Shown: piece by piece, positions 1 through 9,978 of the stretch
Position numbering within the stretch: position 1 is the first letter of the stretch
Layout: every line of letters starts with the position of its first letter
Source: Pseudovibrio ascidiaceicola
Lineage (GTDB): Bacteria; Pseudomonadota; Alphaproteobacteria; Rhizobiales; Stappiaceae
Length of the DNA: 64,000 nucleotides
Direction of reading: 5' to 3'
Assembly (NCBI RefSeq): GCF_900114245.1
Contig: NZ_FOSK01000008.1
Location: 227,004-291,003, forward strand
Program-made: the position numbers and the translations under genes
The notes under the pieces: model-generated
Database searches by the model: none
Seen by the model: the letters and a program-made list of their open reading frames with translations, nothing else
What the model was told of the DNA's origin: nothing

Positions 1-1
1 A

Positions 2-78
2 GCGGGTGTAGCTCAGTTGGTTAGAGTGCCGGCCTGTCACGCCGGAGGTCGCGGGTTCGAGTCCCGTCACTCGCGCCA
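2..78 (+). tRNA. tRNA-Asp (GTC), copy 1
   Basis: A 77-nt cloverleaf with a 7-bp acceptor stem (one G-U pair), anticodon loop CTGTCAC giving anticodon GTC, a T-loop GGTTCGAGTCC and an encoded CCA end. It is the first of four sequence-identical copies on this strand. It lies at the window edge, so further copies may exist upstream. Confidence 0.97.
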
Positions 79-138
79 CTTTTTCTTAGGAAGAGTGGTG
101 CAGGAAAGCAAAGTGTTGTTGAAGGTAGTTTGGATTGA

Positions 139-215
139 GCGGGTGTAGCTCAGTTGGTTAGAGTGCCGGCCTGTCACGCCGGAGGTCGCGGGTTCGAGTC
201 CCGTCACTCGCGCCA
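139..215 (+). tRNA. tRNA-Asp (GTC), copy 2
   Basis: Identical in sequence to copy 1, with anticodon GTC and encoded CCA. The spacer after it (216-275) is also identical to the spacer after copy 1, so the two units form a perfect 137-bp tandem repeat. Confidence 0.97.
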
Positions 216-275
216 CTTTTTCTTAGGAAGAGTGGTGCAGGAAAGCAAAGTGTTGTTGAAGGTAGTTTGGATTGA

Positions 276-352
276 GCGGGTGTAGCTCAGTTGGTTAGAG
301 TGCCGGCCTGTCACGCCGGAGGTCGCGGGTTCGAGTCCCGTCACTCGCGCCA
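276..352 (+). tRNA. tRNA-Asp (GTC), copy 3
   Basis: Identical to copies 1 and 2. The spacer that follows (353-397) differs from the earlier two spacers and is shorter, which marks the edge of the recent duplication. Confidence 0.97.
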
Positions 353-397
353 CTTCCCTTGGGAAGAGGTGTTCAGTCCAAGCAAACTGTTATAGCT

Positions 398-474
398 GCG
401 GGTGTAGCTCAGTTGGTTAGAGTGCCGGCCTGTCACGCCGGAGGTCGCGGGTTCGAGTCCCGTCACTCGCGCCA
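398..474 (+). tRNA. tRNA-Asp (GTC), copy 4
   Basis: Fourth identical tRNA-Asp copy with anticodon GTC and encoded CCA. It is followed by a hairpin at 493-529 that could end or trim the multi-tRNA transcript. Confidence 0.97.
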
Positions 475-492
475 CTTTCATTTTACTTACGA

Positions 493-529
493 AAAGCACG
501 GTGTTCGCTTTAAATAGCGCGCCGTGCTT
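493..529 (+). terminator. hairpin after the tRNA-Asp array
   Basis: AAAGCACGG at 493-501 pairs with CCGTGCTTT at 521-529, enclosing a loop of about 19 nt. No long T tract follows, so it may be a weak terminator or a processing stem at the 3' end of the tRNA transcript. Confidence 0.45.
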
Positions 530-1138
530 TCGTGTATTCTGGCTCATCTTCTCTGGATTTTATTGCATTATCTACCCATGTTTTCTGCTGAAGCTTTGTT
601 GTCTTATATTTAGGGTAGGGGAGCTGCCGAATATGGCAGATTTAGCGGACAAGCTTTAGTGGGCAGGGGCTTAAAACAAAGCGCATTATGGTGGCCTATG
701 GGTATTGCCCTGCGACTCTTCAATTGAGACGTTTTGACTATTTACGCAGAACTACGCAGGAAAATGCACCAATTTTATTGTCCGATTTTAAGTCTTGAGT
801 AGTTTTCCCAAGCAATTGTTAGAAAACGTCATTTTTCTATTTTAATATGAGTATTTTACTCATAATATATATCTCTAGGTTTTTAGCGGCTTTTTAGTGC
901 CCGCCTCTCGAGAATGTGATCTTCTCGTGGCGTAAGGCACTCTTTCCGATCCGATTTACTCCGTTGTAAGGTCTTGCGCAGATGGTGGGGCTAAGCTAAT
1001 CGTGCGTTGCGGTGCGACTAGATACACCGGATCCTAGGGTGTCCTTCCAAATCTTACGCCCTACTTTCTGCCGTGTGTGCAGTGCACCAAGAGTTTTATT
1101 GGTCGCATGACCTGTTACGTCCAGGGACGGATATACAA
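530..1138. other. long intergenic region upstream of nuoA
   Basis: No convincing gene is seen here. It holds a short inverted repeat at 847-863 (ATGAGTA and TACTCAT around TTT) and a long bulged hairpin at 897-940. The nuo promoter should lie in this stretch, but I cannot choose a -35/-10 pair with confidence. Confidence 0.5.
897..940 (+). repeat. long bulged hairpin in the nuo upstream region
   Basis: Three consecutive helices are seen: GTGCC with GGCAC, CGCC with GGCG, and CGAGAA with TTCTCG, closing a 7-nt loop. That is 15 pairs interrupted only by small bulges. It could be a leader-RNA structure of the nuo transcript or a cruciform operator. No T tract follows, so it is not a standard terminator. 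Confidence 0.5.
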
Positions 1139-1504
1139 ATGGAAGACCTCCTCAGGGAGTACATCCCGATTGTCGTCTTTATCGGTGTTGCCCTCGTTAT
1201 TGGCCTCGCGCTTCTCATTGCCCCGTTTATCGTTGCTTTCAAGAATCCAGATTCTGAGAAGCTTTCTGCTTACGAGTGTGGCTTTAACGCCTTTGATGAC
1301 GCGCGTATGAAATTCGACATCCGGTTTTATCTGGTATCGATCCTTTTCATCATCTTTGATCTCGAAGTTGCTTTCCTCTTCCCATGGGCTGTTGCTTATG
1401 GTGGGCTGGGCTGGTTTGGCTTCGTCTCCATGATGATCTTCCTTGGCGTGCTCACGATTGGGTTCATCTATGAATGGAAGAAGGGAGCGCTGGAATGGGA
1501 TTGA
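1139..1504 (+). CDS. nuoA: NADH-quinone oxidoreductase subunit A
   Basis: Small membrane subunit of respiratory complex I, which passes electrons from NADH to quinone and pumps protons across the inner membrane. The 121-residue product has three hydrophobic segments and the family-typical YECGF motif in the loop after the first helix, followed by an RFYLV segment leading into the second. I chose ATG 1139 ([10 protein letters not shown]) because it gives the usual family length and follows a purine-rich GGGACGG. An in-frame upstream start at 1073 would add a non-hydrophobic, unconserved tail. It is the first gene of the nuo operon, and its stop overlaps the nuoB start by 10 bp. Confidence 0.95.
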   Translation: MEDLLREYIPIVVFIGVALVIGLALLIAPFIVAFKNPDSEKLSAYECGFNAFDDARMKFDIRFYLVSILFIIFDLEVAFLFPWAVAYGGLGWFGFVSMMIFLGVLTIGFIYEWKKGALEWD

Positions 1505-2079
1505 TCTCTGACGGCTCCAAGCCTCTTGTCTCTGAAGCTCCAAAAGGGATCATTGATCCCAACACAGGTCGCCCAGTGGGCGAGAATGATCCGTTCTTCA
1601 TGAATGTGAACAACGAGCTTTCTGATAAAGGTTTTCTGGTTACTTCCAGTGAAAGCTTGATTCAGTGGGCACGTACCGGTTCGCTTATGTGGATGACGTT
1701 TGGTCTTGCCTGTTGTGCAGTGGAAATGATGCAGATGTCGATGCCGCGTTATGACGCAGAGCGTTTCGGCTTTGCTCCTCGTGGCTCCCCACGTCAGTCT
1801 GACGTGATGATTGTTGCGGGTACGCTGACCAACAAAATGGCGCCTGCACTGCGCAAGGTTTACGACCAGATGCCTGAGCCTCGCTATGTGATCTCTATGG
1901 GATCGTGTGCGAATGGCGGCGGTTACTACCACTATTCCTATTCTGTTGTACGCGGTTGTGACCGGGTTGTTCCCGTTGACATCTATGTGCCGGGTTGTCC
2001 TCCAACTGCTGAAGCGCTGCTTTACGGTGTGCTGCTGCTGCAGAAGAAGATCCGCCGCACGGGTACGATTGAGAGATAA
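1495..2079 (+). CDS. nuoB: NADH-quinone oxidoreductase subunit B
   Basis: Peripheral complex I subunit that carries the terminal [4Fe-4S] cluster N2 next to the quinone site. The expected ligands are all present: the tandem pair Cys73-Cys74 in LACCAVEMM, Cys138 in GSCANGGG and Cys168 in VPGCPP. The 194-residue length fits the family. ATG 1495 follows GGGAG at suitable spacing and overlaps the nuoA stop. A start 21 bp upstream is possible but lies inside conserved nuoA sequence. A 101-bp gap separates it from nuoC. Confidence 0.96.
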   Translation: MGLISDGSKPLVSEAPKGIIDPNTGRPVGENDPFFMNVNNELSDKGFLVTSSESLIQWARTGSLMWMTFGLACCAVEMMQMSMPRYDAERFGFAPRGSPRQSDVMIVAGTLTNKMAPALRKVYDQMPEPRYVISMGSCANGGGYYHYSYSVVRGCDRVVPVDIYVPGCPPTAEALLYGVLLLQKKIRRTGTIER

Positions 2080-2180
2080 TTTACAGGTCGTGCATCTTCG
2101 CGGTGCGCGGCCTTATCGACATTGCTGGCATGGGGTTCCCTTGCCATTTGTGAGATGTCCAACCTATAGGAAACAAGGTA

Positions 2181-2783
2181 ATGGACGAGACGCTTAGCGA
2201 ACTCGGTGAATTTATCGAGCTAACGCTTGGAGACAAAGTTAAGAGCTGGTCGGTTGCTTATGGCGATCTTGCTCTTAATGTGTCCCATGATCAGATTATC
2301 AATGTTTTGCGTTTCCTGCGCGATGACGCGCGGTGCGGCTTTGTGGCATTGGTTGATATTTGCGGTGTGGACTGGCCAGCTCGGGAAAAACGTTTCGACG
2401 TTGTGTACCACCTGCTTTCCCCCGTTCAGAACTTGCGCGTTCGCGTGAAGGTTCAGACAGATGAGGCCACTCCGGTTCCTTCTGTCATCTCCATTTTCAA
2501 GGGTGCTGAATGGTTTGAACGTGAAGCCTACGACATGTACGGCATTCTGTTCACCGGTAACCCGGATCTGCGGCGTTTGCTGACTGACTACGGTTTTGAC
2601 GGTTTCCCGCTTCGCAAGGATTTTCCTCTAACAGGTTATGTAGAGGTTCGTTACGACGACACCAAGAAGCGTGTTGTTTATGAGCCTGTGCAGCTTACTC
2701 AGGAATTCCGTAGTTTTGACTTCCTCTCACCATGGGAAGGTACTGACTATGTGCTTCCTGGTGATGAAAAAGCATCGAACTGA
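2181..2783 (+). CDS. nuoC: NADH-quinone oxidoreductase subunit C
   Basis: Hydrophilic 30-kDa-type subunit of the complex I connecting module, without a cofactor. The 200-residue protein shows the family core ending in the signature [10 protein letters not shown]...[14 protein letters not shown]. NuoC and NuoD are separate proteins here, unlike the NuoCD fusion of Escherichia coli, as is usual for alphaproteobacteria. It is preceded by AGGAAACAAGGT and followed 14 bp later by nuoD. Confidence 0.95.
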   Translation: MDETLSELGEFIELTLGDKVKSWSVAYGDLALNVSHDQIINVLRFLRDDARCGFVALVDICGVDWPAREKRFDVVYHLLSPVQNLRVRVKVQTDEATPVPSVISIFKGAEWFEREAYDMYGILFTGNPDLRRLLTDYGFDGFPLRKDFPLTGYVEVRYDDTKKRVVYEPVQLTQEFRSFDFLSPWEGTDYVLPGDEKASN

Positions 2784-2797
2784 GGCACGGGTAGAGA

Positions 2798-3982
2798 ATG
2801 GCTGAGGCTCAGGTACGAAACTTTAATATTAACTTTGGTCCGCAGCACCCTGCGGCGCACGGTGTGCTTCGTCTGGTTCTTGAACTGGACGGTGAGGTGG
2901 TCACGCGCGTTGACCCGCATATCGGTTTGTTGCACCGGGGTACTGAGAAGCTGATCGAGCACAAAACCTATCTTCAGGCTGTGCCTTACTTCGATCGGTT
3001 GGACTATGTAGCACCAATGAACCAGGAGCATGCTTATGCTCTTGCTGTTGAACGTTTGCTGGGCATTGAAGTGCCTAAGCGCGGTCAGCTGATCCGTGTG
3101 CTTTACTCCGAAATCGGACGCTTGCTGTCACACCTTCTGAACGTGACCACGCAGGCGATGGATGTTGGTGCGTTGACACCGCCGCTTTGGGGCTTTGAGC
3201 CTCGCGAAGAGCTCATGGGCTTTTATGAGCGCGGTTGTGGTGCACGTATGCACGCGGCTTATGTGCGTCCGGGCGGCGTGCATCAGGATCTTCCTGCTCA
3301 GTTGCTTGAGGATATGTGGAACTGGTGTGATCCGTTCCTCAAAACCCTCGACGACATTGAAGGCCTTCTGACTGACAACCGTATCTTCAAACAGCGTAAC
3401 GTTGATATCGGCGTTGTTGATCTTGATGAAGCCTGGGCTATGGGCTTCTCCGGTGTGATGGTTCGTGGTTCCGGTGCGAAGTGGGATTTGCGCAAGTCGC
3501 AGCCTTATGAGTGCTACGATGAGATGGAATTCGACATTGCAATCGGTAAGAACGGTGACTGTTATGACCGTTACCTGATCCGCATGTTTGAGATGCATCA
3601 GTCTGTTCGCATCATTAAGCAGTGTCTGGAGATGCTGGGTAAGGAAACTGGCCCTGTTTCTTCAACCGATGGTAAAGTGGTTCCACCAAAGCGCGGTGAA
3701 ATGAAGCGCTCTATGGAAGCTCTGATCCATCACTTCAAGCTTTACACCGAGGGTTATAAAGTCCCTGAAGGCGAGATTTATGCAGCCGTTGAGGCGCCAA
3801 AAGGCGAATTCGGCGTGTATCTCGTTTCTGATGGAACCAATAAGCCTTACCGCTGCAAGATCAAGGCTCCTGGCTTTGCTCACCTGCAGGCGTTGGATTA
3901 CCTGTGCCGCGGCCATATGTTGGCTGACGTTGCCGCTGTCATCGGTTCCATCGATATCGTATTTGGGGAGATTGACCGGTAA
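2798..3982 (+). CDS. nuoD: NADH-quinone oxidoreductase subunit D
   Basis: The 49-kDa-type subunit that forms the quinone-binding cavity together with NuoB. The 394-residue product begins with the conserved [17 protein letters not shown], continues with [12 protein letters not shown] and ends in VFGEIDR, all typical of the family, and the length is standard. Its TAA overlaps the nuoE ATG by one base (TAATG), which suggests translational coupling. Confidence 0.96.
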   Translation: MAEAQVRNFNINFGPQHPAAHGVLRLVLELDGEVVTRVDPHIGLLHRGTEKLIEHKTYLQAVPYFDRLDYVAPMNQEHAYALAVERLLGIEVPKRGQLIRVLYSEIGRLLSHLLNVTTQAMDVGALTPPLWGFEPREELMGFYERGCGARMHAAYVRPGGVHQDLPAQLLEDMWNWCDPFLKTLDDIEGLLTDNRIFKQRNVDIGVVDLDEAWAMGFSGVMVRGSGAKWDLRKSQPYECYDEMEFDIAIGKNGDCYDRYLIRMFEMHQSVRIIKQCLEMLGKETGPVSSTDGKVVPPKRGEMKRSMEALIHHFKLYTEGYKVPEGEIYAAVEAPKGEFGVYLVSDGTNKPYRCKIKAPGFAHLQALDYLCRGHMLADVAAVIGSIDIVFGEIDR

Positions 3983-4782
3983 TGTCAGTGCGTCGTCTTC
4001 ATCACGAACAGCCAGAGTCTTTTGAGTTCTCTCCAGAAAATCTGGAATGGGCGAATAAAGTTATCGCGCGTTATCCAGAAGGGCGTCAGGCATCTGCTGT
4101 CGTACCAATTCTGTGGCGTGCGCAGGAGCAGGTTGGTTGGGTGACCGAGCCAGCGATCCGCGTGATCTCTGAAATGCTCGATATGCCTCGCATCCGTGTT
4201 CTGGAAGTGGCAACCTTCTACACCATGTTCCAGCTGCAGCCGGTCGGTAAAAAAGCACACATTCAGGTGTGTGGCACGACCCCTTGTCAGCTGCGTGGTT
4301 CTGAAGAGCTCATCAAAGTTTGTAAAAGCAAGATTTCCGAGACCCCTCATACCATTTCCGAAGACGGAAACTTCTCTTGGGAAGAGGTTGAGTGCCTTGG
4401 TGCATGTGTAAATGCGCCGATGGTGCAGATCTTCAAAGACTTCTATGAGGATCTGGATGTTGAGAAGTTTGAAAAGCTTCTTGATGACATTGCAGGCGGA
4501 AAGCCGGTTCTACCGGGTCCTCAGGGTGTTGACCGCATCTTCGCGGCACCGGAGGGCGGTCCAACCACATTGCTGAACATTGAGGACACCACAAAAGGTG
4601 CGCCTCAGGAAGCTATCGTTGTTGACGGTTCCGATGCAGCGTCACGGCACCATGCAGGTGCTGCTCTGAATACTGGCGGTGCTGGTTATACTGGTGTTCC
4701 TCGTCCAGCTGAGGCTGGTGTTGCGGAGTTCTTGGAGAGCCACCGCAAAGCGCAAGAAGCCAAAGCAAAGGGTGAGGGGTAA
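3982..4782 (+). CDS. nuoE: NADH-quinone oxidoreductase subunit E
   Basis: The 24-kDa-type subunit of the NADH-oxidising module, binding [2Fe-2S] cluster N1a. The four expected cysteines are at 97 and 102 (CGTTPC) and 138 and 142 (CLGAC). The thioredoxin-like core ends near residue 175. About 90 further residues, rich in Ala, Gly, Pro and Glu, form an extension that makes the protein 266 residues long, against roughly 160-170 in short family members. Such tails are seen in other alphaproteobacteria. It overlaps nuoD by one base and is 3 bp from nuoF. Confidence 0.95.
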   Translation: MSVRRLHHEQPESFEFSPENLEWANKVIARYPEGRQASAVVPILWRAQEQVGWVTEPAIRVISEMLDMPRIRVLEVATFYTMFQLQPVGKKAHIQVCGTTPCQLRGSEELIKVCKSKISETPHTISEDGNFSWEEVECLGACVNAPMVQIFKDFYEDLDVEKFEKLLDDIAGGKPVLPGPQGVDRIFAAPEGGPTTLLNIEDTTKGAPQEAIVVDGSDAASRHHAGAALNTGGAGYTGVPRPAEAGVAEFLESHRKAQEAKAKGEG

Positions 4783-4785
4783 GCG

Positions 4786-6087
4786 ATGCTGAACGATTCC
4801 GATCGTATCTTCACCAATATCTATGGTCTGCATGACTGGGGGCTCGAAGGAGCTCGTCAGCGCGGATCATGGTCTGGTACCAAAGACATTATTGAAAAAG
4901 GTCGCAGCTGGATCATCGACGAAATGAAGACTTCCGGTCTTCGTGGTCGTGGTGGTGCGGGCTTTCCGACTGGCCTGAAGTGGTCCTTCATGCCGAAGGA
5001 AAGCGACGGCCGTCCAGCTTATCTCGTGGTCAATGCAGATGAGTCCGAGCCGGGCACCTGTAAAGACCGTGAAATCATGCGTCATGATCCTCACCATCTG
5101 GTTGAGGGCTGCTTGCTTGCTGGTTTCGCGATGGGTGCGATTGCGGCGTACATTTACGTGCGCGGCGAGTTCATTCGTGAACGTGAGCGTCTGCAGGCTG
5201 CGATTGATCAGGCTTATGATGCTGGCCTGATCGGCAAGAACAACAAGAACGGCTACGACTTTGATATCTACGTGCACCACGGTGCAGGGGCTTACATCTG
5301 CGGTGAAGAAACTGCACTGCTGGAAAGCCTTGAAGGTAAAAAAGGTCAGCCGCGTCTGAAGCCTCCGTTCCCTGCGAACATGGGTATCTATGGCTGCCCA
5401 ACCACAGTGAACAATGTGGAGTCCATTGCTGTTGCCCCGACCATCTTGCGTCGCGGTGGTGCATGGTTCTCCGGTATTGGCCGCGAAAACAACGCTGGCA
5501 CAAAGCTGTTCTGTGTTTCCGGACACGTGAATAAGCCTTGTACCGTTGAAGAATCCATGGGTATTCCGTTCAAAGAGCTGATTGAAAAGCACTGCGGTGG
5601 CATCCGCGGCGGCTGGGACAATCTGCTGGCGGTTATTCCGGGTGGTTCCTCTGTTCCTTGTGTGAAGGGCGAAGAGATCCGCGACGCCAAAATGGACTTT
5701 GACGGTCTGCGCGAAGTTGGCTCTTCCCTGGGTACTGCTGCTGTGATCGTGATGGACAACTCCACGGACATCATCAAAGCGATTGCGCGTCTGTCCTACT
5801 TCTACAAACACGAAAGCTGCGGTCAGTGTACGCCGTGCCGTGAAGGTACGGGCTGGATGTGGCGCGTGATGGAGCGGATGGTCAAGGGCGAGAGTTCTTA
5901 TGAGGAAATCGACATGCTGTTCAAAGTAACCAAGCAGGTGGAAGGTCATACGATCTGCGCGCTTGGTGATGCGGCGGCATGGCCTATTCAGGGTTTGATC
6001 AAAAACTTCCGCCCTGTGATTGAAGACCGGATCGATCAGTACGTTGCTACGCAGCGCACACCGACCGACAAGATTGCAGCGGAGTAG
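4786..6087 (+). CDS. nuoF: NADH-quinone oxidoreductase subunit F
   Basis: The 51-kDa-type subunit that oxidises NADH through FMN and passes electrons to [4Fe-4S] cluster N3. The FMN/NADH glycine-rich loop [10 protein letters not shown] is at residues 54-63 and [15 protein letters not shown] at about 167-181. The N3 ligands are Cys345, Cys348, Cys351 (SCGQCTPC) and Cys391. The 433-residue length is normal. The stop is followed 5 bp later by a non-canonical gene rather than directly by nuoG. Confidence 0.97.
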   Translation: MLNDSDRIFTNIYGLHDWGLEGARQRGSWSGTKDIIEKGRSWIIDEMKTSGLRGRGGAGFPTGLKWSFMPKESDGRPAYLVVNADESEPGTCKDREIMRHDPHHLVEGCLLAGFAMGAIAAYIYVRGEFIRERERLQAAIDQAYDAGLIGKNNKNGYDFDIYVHHGAGAYICGEETALLESLEGKKGQPRLKPPFPANMGIYGCPTTVNNVESIAVAPTILRRGGAWFSGIGRENNAGTKLFCVSGHVNKPCTVEESMGIPFKELIEKHCGGIRGGWDNLLAVIPGGSSVPCVKGEEIRDAKMDFDGLREVGSSLGTAAVIVMDNSTDIIKAIARLSYFYKHESCGQCTPCREGTGWMWRVMERMVKGESSYEEIDMLFKVTKQVEGHTICALGDAAAWPIQGLIKNFRPVIEDRIDQYVATQRTPTDKIAAE

Positions 6088-6092
6088 GGGAT

Positions 6093-6443
6093 ATGAAGAT
6101 CAGCAATGAGAAAAAGCGTCTGAATGTGAGCGAAAGCGACCTTTCCGGTTCTTTGTTTGTGGATTGCAATCTGTCTGGTTGCTCTTTCACGAATGTGAAT
6201 CTGTCCGGTGGCCGCATCAACGACGTTAATCTCTCAGGCTGGTCTATCCTTGATGCAAACCTTTCTGGTTGGTCAGTCGAGAAAGTCAATCTTTCTGGGC
6301 TGATCCTTGAAAATGCCAATCTGGCTGGCGCTAAACTCAAAAGCTGCCGGCTTGAGGGCATGACCATCGATGGAATTGAAGTGACTGAGCTTCTTGAAGC
6401 TTATCGGGCTAAAGAAGCTAAGGGTGAGGATGCCAACGCATGA
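6093..6443 (+). CDS. pentapeptide-repeat protein inside the nuo operon
   Basis: A 116-residue protein that is not a complex I subunit. Residues 15-94 consist of eight ten-residue units, each beginning with a form of x(D/N)LSG (CNLSG, VNLSG, ANLSG, ANLAG). This is the A(D/N)LxG pattern of pentapeptide repeats, which fold as a right-handed quadrilateral beta helix. The charged tail has no repeat. There is no signal peptide or membrane segment, so it is probably cytoplasmic. It starts 5 bp after nuoF, and its stop overlaps the nuoG start as ATGA, so it should be co-translated with the NADH-oxidising subunits. A role in assembly or protection of that module is inference only; the repeat class has many functions. 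Confidence 0.85.
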   Translation: MKISNEKKRLNVSESDLSGSLFVDCNLSGCSFTNVNLSGGRINDVNLSGWSILDANLSGWSVEKVNLSGLILENANLAGAKLKSCRLEGMTIDGIEVTELLEAYRAKEAKGEDANA

Positions 6444-8536
6444 CCAAGCTTGTCGTCGACGGCAAAGAAATTGAAGTTCCTGCGGAATATACCGTTATGC
6501 AGGCCTGTGAAGAGGCCGGCGCGGAAATTCCTCGGTTCTGTTTTCATGACCGGCTTTCAGTAGCCGGCAACTGCCGCATGTGCCTTGTAGAAGTAAAAGG
6601 CGGACCGCCAAAACCGGTTGCCTCTTGTGCAATGGGCGTGCGCGATCTACGTCCGGGACCAGAAGGCCAGCCACCAGAGATTTTTACAAAATCTCCTATG
6701 GTGAAAAAGGCGCGTGAAGGTGTGATGGAGTTTCTCCTGATCAACCACCCGCTGGACTGCCCTATCTGTGACCAAGGCGGTGAGTGTGATCTTCAAGATC
6801 AGGCCATGGCTTACGGTGTAGATAGTTCCCGTTATGCGGAAAACAAGCGCGCAGTTGAAAATAAATATGTCGGTCCGCTTGTTAAGACGATCATGACACG
6901 CTGCATTCACTGCACGCGCTGTGTTCGCTTTACGACCGAGGTTGCCGGTGTTTCCGAACTGGGCCTGATTGGCCGTGGTGAAGACGCCGAGATTACCACT
7001 TATCTTGAAGAGGCGCTTTCCTCCGAGCTGCAGGGCAACGTGATTGACCTTTGCCCGGTTGGTGCTCTGACTTCTAGGCCCTACGAGTTCAATGCTCGCC
7101 CATGGGAACTGGTGAAGACAGAAAGCGTCGACGTGATGGACGCTCTTGGCTCCGCTATCCGTGTGGATACACGCGGTAAAGAAGTCATGCGCATCATGCC
7201 TCGCCTCAATGAAGAGGTGAACGAGGAATGGATCTCCGACAAAACCCGCTTTATCTGGGATGGTCTGAAGACACAGCGTCTGGATCGCCCATATGTGAAG
7301 CAGAACGGCAAGCTGGCTCCTGCGAGCTGGACTGACGCGCTGAATGCGGTTGCGTCAAAGGTGAAAGCGGCTGGTGGCGCGAAGACTGCTGCGATTGCTG
7401 GTGACCTTGCTACTGTTGAAGAGATGTTCGCTCTGAAGGCTCTGATGGAGAGTGTTGGTTCAGCCAACATGGATTGCCGTCAGGATGGTGCTCAGCTCGA
7501 TCCGTCTCTTGGTCGGACAACCTATCTGTTTAACTCTTCCGTGGAAGGTATTGAAGACGCTGATGCAATTCTGCTCGTGGGTGCTAATCCACGTGTTGAA
7601 GCGCCAGTTCTCAATGCGCGCATCCGTAAGGTTTGGCGTCATGGCGGTGCAAAAGTTGGTTTGATTGGCCAGCCTGCGGATCTGACCTACGACGTGGACT
7701 ACCTCGGTGCCGGCCCGGACACTCTAGCGGATGTTGCTTCTGGTAAGAACGCTTTTGCAGACGTGCTGAAAAACGCGAAAAACCCAATGATCATCGTTGG
7801 TGAAGGCGCGATTGCCCGTGAAGACGGCGCTGCTGTGCTCGCTGCTGCTGCCAAGCTTGCTGAAAGCGTTGGTGCTGTGAGCGATGAGTGGAACGGCTTT
7901 AACGTTCTGCACACCGCTGCTAGCCGCGTTGGTGGTCTGGATATCGGACTTGTTCCGGGTGAGGGTGGTCTGGATACCGGTGGTATTCAGGATGCAGCTG
8001 CTAAAGGCGACCTTGATGTTGTGTTCCTGCTTGGTGCAGATGAACTGGACATGTCTGCCTTTGGTGATGCGTTCGTTGTTTATATCGGTACCCATGGTGA
8101 CCGCGGCGCACACCGCGCTGACGTTATTCTGCCAGGTGCTGCTTACACCGAAAAGCCAGGGACCTTTGTGAACCTGGAAGGCCGTGTACAGCTGGCAAAC
8201 CGCGCTGCATTCCCTCCTGGTGATGCACGTGAGGACTGGGCGATCATTCGTGCGCTTTCTGGTGCACTTGGTAAGCCGCTTTCCTTCAACAGTTTTGCGC
8301 AGTTGCGCGGTGCTGTTGTCGAGGCAGTTCCTCATATGGCGAATGTAAATTGCATCGCGACCGGTGTTGCTTCGGATGTTTCCAAGCTTGCCGCACGCGG
8401 TGGTGACATGAATGGTGCCGGTTTCGCACAGGCATTCAGTGATTTTTATCTAACCAACCCGATTGCCCGAGCTTCAGCGGTGATGGCCGAGTGTTCTGCA
8501 CTTGCCATGCAGCGCCGAGCTGAGGCGGCGGAATAA
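6440..8536 (+). CDS. nuoG: NADH-quinone oxidoreductase subunit G
   Basis: The 75-kDa-type iron-sulfur subunit. Ligands for the N-terminal [2Fe-2S] cluster are Cys34, Cys45, Cys48 and Cys63. The His103/Cys107/Cys110/Cys116 set ([14 protein letters not shown]) fits cluster N5. Cys155, Cys158 and Cys161 (CIHCTRC), with the later Cys in DLCPVGAL, fit N4. The rest is a molybdopterin-oxidoreductase-like domain that has lost the cofactor in this family. The 698-residue length is typical. Its start overlaps the upstream pentapeptide-repeat gene by 4 bp, and it is followed by nuoH after 13 bp. Confidence 0.97.
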   Translation: MTKLVVDGKEIEVPAEYTVMQACEEAGAEIPRFCFHDRLSVAGNCRMCLVEVKGGPPKPVASCAMGVRDLRPGPEGQPPEIFTKSPMVKKAREGVMEFLLINHPLDCPICDQGGECDLQDQAMAYGVDSSRYAENKRAVENKYVGPLVKTIMTRCIHCTRCVRFTTEVAGVSELGLIGRGEDAEITTYLEEALSSELQGNVIDLCPVGALTSRPYEFNARPWELVKTESVDVMDALGSAIRVDTRGKEVMRIMPRLNEEVNEEWISDKTRFIWDGLKTQRLDRPYVKQNGKLAPASWTDALNAVASKVKAAGGAKTAAIAGDLATVEEMFALKALMESVGSANMDCRQDGAQLDPSLGRTTYLFNSSVEGIEDADAILLVGANPRVEAPVLNARIRKVWRHGGAKVGLIGQPADLTYDVDYLGAGPDTLADVASGKNAFADVLKNAKNPMIIVGEGAIAREDGAAVLAAAAKLAESVGAVSDEWNGFNVLHTAASRVGGLDIGLVPGEGGLDTGGIQDAAAKGDLDVVFLLGADELDMSAFGDAFVVYIGTHGDRGAHRADVILPGAAYTEKPGTFVNLEGRVQLANRAAFPPGDAREDWAIIRALSGALGKPLSFNSFAQLRGAVVEAVPHMANVNCIATGVASDVSKLAARGGDMNGAGFAQAFSDFYLTNPIARASAVMAECSALAMQRRAEAAE

Positions 8537-8549
8537 GGGGACGGTGAGC

Positions 8550-9623
8550 ATGGAAGCTTTTTTCTGGGATTATGGCTGGCCGCTGATCATCATGCTCTTC
8601 CAGAGCGTGCTCTTGATGGTCGTGCTGCTGCTGATCGTTGCTTACATTCTATACGCTGACCGTAAGATCTGGGCTGCTGTCCAGATCCGTCGTGGTCCTA
8701 ACGTTGTTGGCCCCTGGGGCTTGCTGCAGAGTTTTGCGGATCTTTTGAAATTTGTTTTGAAAGAGCCAGTGATCCCATCGGGATCTGATAAGTTCCTGTT
8801 TTTGTTTGCGCCGCTGATTACAGTGGTTCTTTCTCTCGCTGCATGGGTGGTTATGCCTGTTGCGGATGGCTGGGTGATTGCAAACATCAACGTGGGTATT
8901 TTGTATGTGTTCGCGATCAGCTCCCTTGGAGTTTACGGCGTGATCATCGGTGGTTGGGCATCCAACTCCAAATATCCGTTCCTGTCAGCTCTGCGTTCTG
9001 CAGCTCAGATGGTTTCTTACGAAGTGTCTATCGGCTTCGTGATCGTGACTGTTCTGCTCTGTGTTGGCTCGTTGAATCTGACTGAGATCGTTTATGCGCA
9101 GCAGGCTCGCGGGCTTGCTCACGTGCTGGGCGTTCCATGGTTGTCCATTTTGAACTGGTACTGGTTGCCGCTGTTCCCGATGTTCGTGGTGTTCTTTGTT
9201 TCTGCACTTGCTGAAACAAACCGTCCTCCATTCGATCTGGCAGAAGCGGAATCCGAACTGGTTGCGGGCTTCATGGTTGAGTACGGCTCCACCCCTTACA
9301 TGATGTTCATGTTGGGTGAGTATGTGGCGATCTCCTTGATGTGTGGTCTGATGACCATCCTCTTCATGGGTGGCTGGTTGCCTCCATTGGATATCGCACC
9401 GTTCACATGGGTGCCTGGCATCATCTGGTTCCTGCTTAAGTGTCTGTTGGTGTTCTTCTTCATCTCCATGGCGAAAGCAATGGTTCCACGGTACCGCTAT
9501 GACCAGCTGATGCGTCTGGGTTGGAAAGTCTTCCTGCCGCTGTCACTGGCAATGGTGTTCATCGTGGCCTTCGTGCTGATGTTCATGGGCTGGACCCCAC
9601 CAGTGGGTGGGTTCGGAGCATGA
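8550..9623 (+). CDS. nuoH: NADH-quinone oxidoreductase subunit H
   Basis: Membrane subunit that joins the hydrophilic arm of complex I to the proton-pumping arm and helps form the quinone chamber. The 357-residue, highly hydrophobic product has about eight membrane segments and the conserved loops RRGPNVVGP and [23 protein letters not shown] 8550 follows AAGGGGA and GTGAGC. A start 48 bp upstream would overlap nuoG with an unconserved tail. The stop overlaps the following small gene as ATGA. Confidence 0.96.
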   Translation: MEAFFWDYGWPLIIMLFQSVLLMVVLLLIVAYILYADRKIWAAVQIRRGPNVVGPWGLLQSFADLLKFVLKEPVIPSGSDKFLFLFAPLITVVLSLAAWVVMPVADGWVIANINVGILYVFAISSLGVYGVIIGGWASNSKYPFLSALRSAAQMVSYEVSIGFVIVTVLLCVGSLNLTEIVYAQQARGLAHVLGVPWLSILNWYWLPLFPMFVVFFVSALAETNRPPFDLAEAESELVAGFMVEYGSTPYMMFMLGEYVAISLMCGLMTILFMGGWLPPLDIAPFTWVPGIIWFLLKCLLVFFFISMAKAMVPRYRYDQLMRLGWKVFLPLSLAMVFIVAFVLMFMGWTPPVGGFGA

Positions 9624-9856
9624 TTTCCATCGCCGGGTTAATCGGCGGTGTAATGGGAATTTACCTTGGATGGCTGAACTACCGTCTCCTTCTTGGATTT
9701 ATGGAGGCAGCCATCAACAAAGGAAAAGAGCGCAACCCAGCTGAAAAAGGTTGGGTTGAGCTGGCGGAACCGACGATCCGCAAAGTCATTTTTACCCTGA
9801 CGATAATCGGGATTCCGATTATCGGATATCTCGCCGGAGCTAGCATTGCTCCTTAA
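9620..9856 (+). CDS. small two-helix membrane protein between nuoH and nuoI
   Basis: A 78-residue protein starting at ATG 9620 within the nuoH stop (ATGA overlap). A hydrophobic N-terminal segment (about residues 3-26) and a second one (about 51-74) flank a charged middle with KGKERNP and GWVELAEPT, so it looks like a two-pass inner-membrane protein. It is not one of the fourteen canonical subunits and I do not recognise the family. Translational coupling to nuoH suggests a role at the membrane arm, for example as an accessory subunit or assembly aid. That is inference from position only. Confidence 0.75.
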   Translation: MISIAGLIGGVMGIYLGWLNYRLLLGFMEAAINKGKERNPAEKGWVELAEPTIRKVIFTLTIIGIPIIGYLAGASIAP

Positions 9857-9875
9857 TTCGAGAGGAAAGGGTAAC

Positions 9876-9916
9876 GAGAACCTAGTATGACTTCTTAGAA
9901 GTGCTCATAGGTTCTC
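9876..9916 (+). repeat. nested hairpin upstream of nuoI
   Basis: GAGAACCTA at 9876-9884 pairs with TAGGTTCTC at 9908-9916. Inside it, ACTTCT at 9890-9895 pairs with AGAAGT at 9897-9902 apart from the turn. No T tract follows, so RNA processing or stabilisation within the nuo transcript is more likely than termination. Confidence 0.55.
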
Positions 9917-9978
9917 TTGGATTGTAATCGATCTTCCATGCCGGTGGCATGTTCGATCAAGAAAGGGCTGTAAAGGCT

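Larger units (their letters stand above)
2..275. repeat. perfect 137-bp tandem duplication of tRNA-Asp plus spacer
   Basis: Positions 2-138 and 139-275 are identical over tRNA and spacer. Spacers usually diverge faster than tRNAs, so the identity points to a recent duplication or to ongoing homogenisation by recombination. Confidence 0.9.

Noticed and set aside
341-547. Minus-strand reading frame of 68 codons across tRNA copies 3 and 4
   Set aside because: It is the antisense of tRNA-Asp; the RVTGLEPATSG-type peptide is a known false product of such loci.
4867-5949. Long minus-strand frame (360 codons) opposite nuoF
   Set aside because: nuoF is certain on the plus strand; the antisense frame has no ribosome site or recognisable domain and arises from codon bias.
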